Shown in pieces: positions 61,540-64,000 of a DNA stretch of 64,000 nt. The stretch is from NCBI RefSeq assembly GCF_014646195.1, contig NZ_BMMZ01000006.1, forward strand, positions 62,001 to 126,000. Direction: 5' to 3'. The notes under the pieces were generated by a model. That model was not told the origin of the DNA and did no database searches. It saw only the letters and a program-made list of their open reading frames with translations. The first letter of the stretch is position 1; every line of letters starts with the position of its first letter. This DNA comes from Microlunatus endophyticus. GTDB taxonomy: Bacteria > Actinomycetota > Actinomycetes > Propionibacteriales > Propionibacteriaceae. The position numbers were made by a program, and so were the translations under genes.

Positions 61540-62742
61540 ATGACTGCCATTCTGCCATTCACCAGTCATCAGCGCGGGAGCTGGCCGCGTCCGCTGCTGG
61601 TGTTGGTGATCGCCAGGGCGGTCAACCAGCTCGGCGCCTTCGCAATGTCGTTCCTGACCGTGACCCTGGTCGACACCTACGGCGCATCCTTGGCCACGGC
61701 CGGGCAGGTGGTCGCGATCTTCGGTCTCGCCACGATCCCGTCCCGGTTGATCGGCGGTCGGCTTGCCGATCATCTCGGCCGTAAGCAGACGATCATGATC
61801 GGCCTCTGCGGTTGCGCCATCGGGCTGTTGATCATCGCCGGGTCCTCGGGCATCGCCGGAGCCGCCGTCGGTGCAGTGCTGCTCGGACTGTTCTTCGAGA
61901 TCTACGAACCACCCAGTCAGGCGTTGCTGGCGGAACTGGTGCCGGCCCGGCGGCGGCCGCAGGCCTTCGGCCTGCTCGGCGCAGCACTGGCGACAGCCGC
62001 GGTTGCCGCAGGAGCACTGGCGGCACTGCTCGGCAGCCTCGGTCTACGCTGGCTGTTCGTCGCCGATGCGGCAACCTGCCTGGGCTCGGCCGCGCTGGTC
62101 CTGGCCTGGGTCCGCGCCCCTCGCCCGGTCCCGAGGCAGGCCCGGCCAGGCGGCAGCCCGTGGCGGGACCGGCGGTTGTTGATCATGCTCGCGGTCTGCA
62201 CCGGGTTCGCCCTGACCTGGACCATCGGGGTCACCGCACTGCCGCTGACCGTCGCGGCGCGTGGGTTCGATCCGTCCCGCACGGGTTGGCTGCTGGCCGT
62301 AGGAGCGCTGGTGACCATCGGCGGCCAGCGCTTGTTGCGCAGAGCCGACGCCCGCCCGTTCACGCTGATGGCGATCGGACTTGCGCTGGTTGCCACCGGG
62401 TTCGTGGTGTACGCCACCGCGTCCGACTATCCGCTCCTGGCGGTCGGCGCGGCAACGGTCGCCTTCGGCCAGGTCTTTCTGCTCGGCCCGCCGTACGCCG
62501 TCGCAGCCGGCCTGGCCGACAACAGCTCGCGGGCCGGCTATCTCGCCGTCTTCGGCACCGGCTGGGGCATCGCGCAGACCGTCGGACCGATCGCCGCAAC
62601 CCGATTGCTGACAGCGGGTGTCACCGTGATGTGGCTCAGCGCATCAGCGGTGTGTCTTGCGGTCGCACTGCTACTGCCGCTCGCCGCACGCGGCGTTCTC
62701 GGCCGGCGCCCTCGCGACACGCCGCAAATATCAGGGAATTAG
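61540..62742 (+). CDS. MFS transporter, DHA1-like
   Basis: 400 residues with 12 predicted membrane segments. Motif A is GRLADHLGRKQTIM after helix 2. FFEIYEPPSQALLAELVPARRR is typical of the multidrug-like DHA1 transporters, and GWGIAQTVGPIAATRLL lies late in the second half. It probably exports a small lipophilic compound. ATG 61540 is the start, apparently leaderless. It is divergent from a CGNR-type regulator, which probably controls it. The stop codon lies inside a 37-bp repeat copy. Confidence 0.88.
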   Translation: MTAILPFTSHQRGSWPRPLLVLVIARAVNQLGAFAMSFLTVTLVDTYGASLATAGQVVAIFGLATIPSRLIGGRLADHLGRKQTIMIGLCGCAIGLLIIAGSSGIAGAAVGAVLLGLFFEIYEPPSQALLAELVPARRRPQAFGLLGAALATAAVAAGALAALLGSLGLRWLFVADAATCLGSAALVLAWVRAPRPVPRQARPGGSPWRDRRLLIMLAVCTGFALTWTIGVTALPLTVAARGFDPSRTGWLLAVGALVTIGGQRLLRRADARPFTLMAIGLALVATGFVVYATASDYPLLAVGAATVAFGQVFLLGPPYAVAAGLADNSSRAGYLAVFGTGWGIAQTVGPIAATRLLTAGVTVMWLSASAVCLAVALLLPLAARGVLGRRPRDTPQISGN

Positions 62743-62752
62743 TGACCCCTCG
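62716..62752 (+). repeat. Third copy of the 37-bp repeat
   Basis: It matches the right copy at 7162-7198 in 31 of 37 positions and the left copy (reverse complement) in 29 of 37. The best conserved parts are GACAC-CCGC at one end and GTGACCCCTCG at the other. It spans the end of the MFS gene and the gap before the convergent sdhB. As a single copy it cannot form the large hairpin of the nrd pair. Confidence 0.75.
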
Positions 62753-62756
62753 GCAT

Positions 62757-63506
62757 TCAGTTGCTGTCGCCGCGGACGAGCGCGCCGAGCAGATCGCGGT
62801 TGAGCCGGGAGATCGTCTCCAGCGGGATCTCCTTGGGGCAGACCGCGGCGCACTCACCGATGTTGGTGCAACCGCCGAAGCCCTCCTCATCATGTTGGGC
62901 GACCATCCCGAGCACCCGGGAATCGCGCTCCGGCTGGCCCTGCGGCAGCAGCCCGAGGTGGGTGATCTTGGCGGCGGTGAAGAGCATCGCGGAGCCGTTC
63001 GGGCAGGCGGCGACGCAGGCGCCACAACCGATGCAGGTGGCCGCGTCGAACGCTTTGTCCGCAGCGTTCTTGGGCACCGGCGCCGCATGGGCGTCCGGAG
63101 CGGCACCGGTCGGCGCGGTGATGTAGCCACCGGCCTGGATGATCCGGTCGAAGGCGCTGCGGTCGACGATCAGGTCCTTCAGGATCGGGAAGCCCTCGGC
63201 CCGCCACGGCTCGATGTCGATCTCGTCGCCGTCCTTGAAGGATCGCATGTGCAGCTGGCAGGTGGTGGTCTGCACCGGACCGTGGGCCTCGCCGTTGATC
63301 ACGACACCGCACATGCCGCAGATGCCTTCGCGGCAGTCGCTGTCGAAGGCGATCGGGTCCTGGCCCTCGTGGGTGAGCCGCTCGTTGAGGACGTCCAGCA
63401 TCTCGAGGAAGGACATGTCCTCGCTGACCTGATCGACCTCATAGCTGACCATCCGGCCGTCGGCCTGCGAATTCGGCTGCCGCCAGACGCGTACGGTGAT
63501 CTTCAC
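62757..63506 (-). CDS. sdhB: Succinate dehydrogenase/fumarate reductase iron-sulfur subunit
   Basis: 249 residues. It passes electrons from the flavoprotein to the membrane quinone site. The N-terminal plant-type ferredoxin domain carries the 2Fe-2S ligands in [14 protein letters not shown] and the later TTTCQ. The C-terminal domain has [12 protein letters not shown] for 4Fe-4S and [12 protein letters not shown] for the remaining cluster. The start is GTG 63506 with GGAG upstream. It follows sdhA by 22 bp on the same strand. The membrane anchor gene is expected upstream of sdhA, outside the window. Confidence 0.95.
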   Translation of the reverse strand: MKITVRVWRQPNSQADGRMVSYEVDQVSEDMSFLEMLDVLNERLTHEGQDPIAFDSDCREGICGMCGVVINGEAHGPVQTTTCQLHMRSFKDGDEIDIEPWRAEGFPILKDLIVDRSAFDRIIQAGGYITAPTGAAPDAHAAPVPKNAADKAFDAATCIGCGACVAACPNGSAMLFTAAKITHLGLLPQGQPERDSRVLGMVAQHDEEGFGGCTNIGECAAVCPKEIPLETISRLNRDLLGALVRGDSN

Positions 63507-63528
63507 TTGTAGCTCCGTTGATCTCTGA

Positions 63529-64000
63529 TCACTTGTAACTTCTCTGCTTCAACTCGATGAACTTGTAGGTCAGATCTTCCTTGTGCAGAACGGGTTTCCC
63601 GACGTCGCCGGGCTGATCCGTGCCGCCGAACTGCCACGCCGCGACATAGGCGTATTCGTCGTCGTGCCGCAGCGCCTCGCCGTCCTCGGTCTGGCTCTCC
63701 GACCGGAAATGGCCACCGCAGGACTCACGCCGGTGCAGCGCGTCGATGCACATCAGCTCGCCCAGTTCGAGGAAGTCGGCGACCCGGCCGGCCCGTTCCA
63801 AAGCCTGGTTGAGTTCTTCGTTGGTGCCCAGCACCTTGACGTTGGTCCAGAACTCGGTCCGCAACTCCCGGATCAGGCCGATCGCCTTGCGCAGGCCCTC
63901 CTCGTTGCGCTCCATCCCGCAGTACTCCCACATGATGTGGCCGAGTTCCTTGTGGATCGAGTCGACCGTCCGCTCACCGTTGATCGACAACAGGTGATCG
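63529..64000 (-). CDS. sdhA: Succinate dehydrogenase/fumarate reductase flavoprotein subunit (partial)
   Basis: Only the C-terminal 157 or so residues are present; the gene runs off the right edge. The helical domain ([25 protein letters not shown]) and the capping segment [23 protein letters not shown], with the conserved His-Arg-RES region next to FAD, are typical of the C-terminus of SdhA. The end ([16 protein letters not shown]) fits the actinobacterial fumarate reductase-like type. It oxidises succinate to fumarate with FAD and is followed by sdhB. Confidence 0.93.
   Translation of the reverse strand, partial: DHLLSINGERTVDSIHKELGHIMWEYCGMERNEEGLRKAIGLIRELRTEFWTNVKVLGTNEELNQALERAGRVADFLELGELMCIDALHRRESCGGHFRSESQTEDGEALRHDDEYAYVAAWQFGGTDQPGDVGKPVLHKEDLTYKFIELKQRSYK

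Overview
The window is about 64 kb of high-GC chromosomal DNA from an actinobacterium, most likely of the Propionibacteriales (Microlunatus-like). The evidence is the gene content: mtrA-mtrB-lpqB, long-form hpf, secA with a C-terminal metal-binding tail, DUF2469 next to rnhB, an Rv3235-family protein and polyprenol-phosphate mannosyltransferase. GTG starts and ATGA stop/start overlaps are frequent. I saw no rRNA, tRNA, CRISPR array, insertion sequence or integrase. The genus is an inference.

Layout. 1-4 kb: a truncated WS/DGAT acyltransferase, a P-loop kinase-like protein, a methyltransferase and a YihY/BrkB membrane protein. 4-11 kb: a B12-economy island, in which one cobalamin riboswitch precedes nrdA-nrdB and a second precedes metE, both cobalamin-independent enzymes. 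NrdB has the class Ic (Mn/Fe, Phe instead of radical Tyr) signature. 11-20 kb: a DODA-type dioxygenase with a divergent MarR regulator, Ppm1, Rv3235 family, a DUF3048 lipoprotein, a Zur-box-preceded cysteine-free L33, an oxidoreductase and secA. 20-29 kb: accessory metabolic, transport and regulatory genes. 29-37 kb: hpf, an MFS exporter, comF, lpqB, mtrB and mtrA. In related actinobacteria hpf and secA are neighbours, so about 10 kb separates them here.

37-44 kb: tam (trans-aconitate methyltransferase) behind a perfect palindrome, two GNATs, a duplicated PCD-like/VOC protein, a lipoprotein penicillin-binding protein, and KDG kinase plus KDPG aldolase. 44-55 kb: the housekeeping cluster dprA-comM-yraN ... 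DUF2469-rnhB-lepB-rplS, split by a sugar ABC transporter/ThuA/oxidoreductase operon. 55-64 kb: a NUDIX hydrolase, an ABC-F protein with an attenuator-like leader, a DUF4232 secreted protein, an epimerase, a retron-type reverse transcriptase preceded by a candidate msr-msd RNA, a CGNR-type regulator divergent from an MFS transporter, and sdhB-sdhA (truncated).

The most exciting candidate is the retron at 59363-60897. A 12-bp a1/a2-like inverted repeat encloses an AGC branching-site candidate, two adjacent 9-bp hairpins and a longer GC-rich hairpin, and ends 28 nt before a retron-type reverse transcriptase. A 37-bp repeat present three times (a head-to-head pair between nrdA and nrdB, and a single copy before sdhB) is a second unexplained element.
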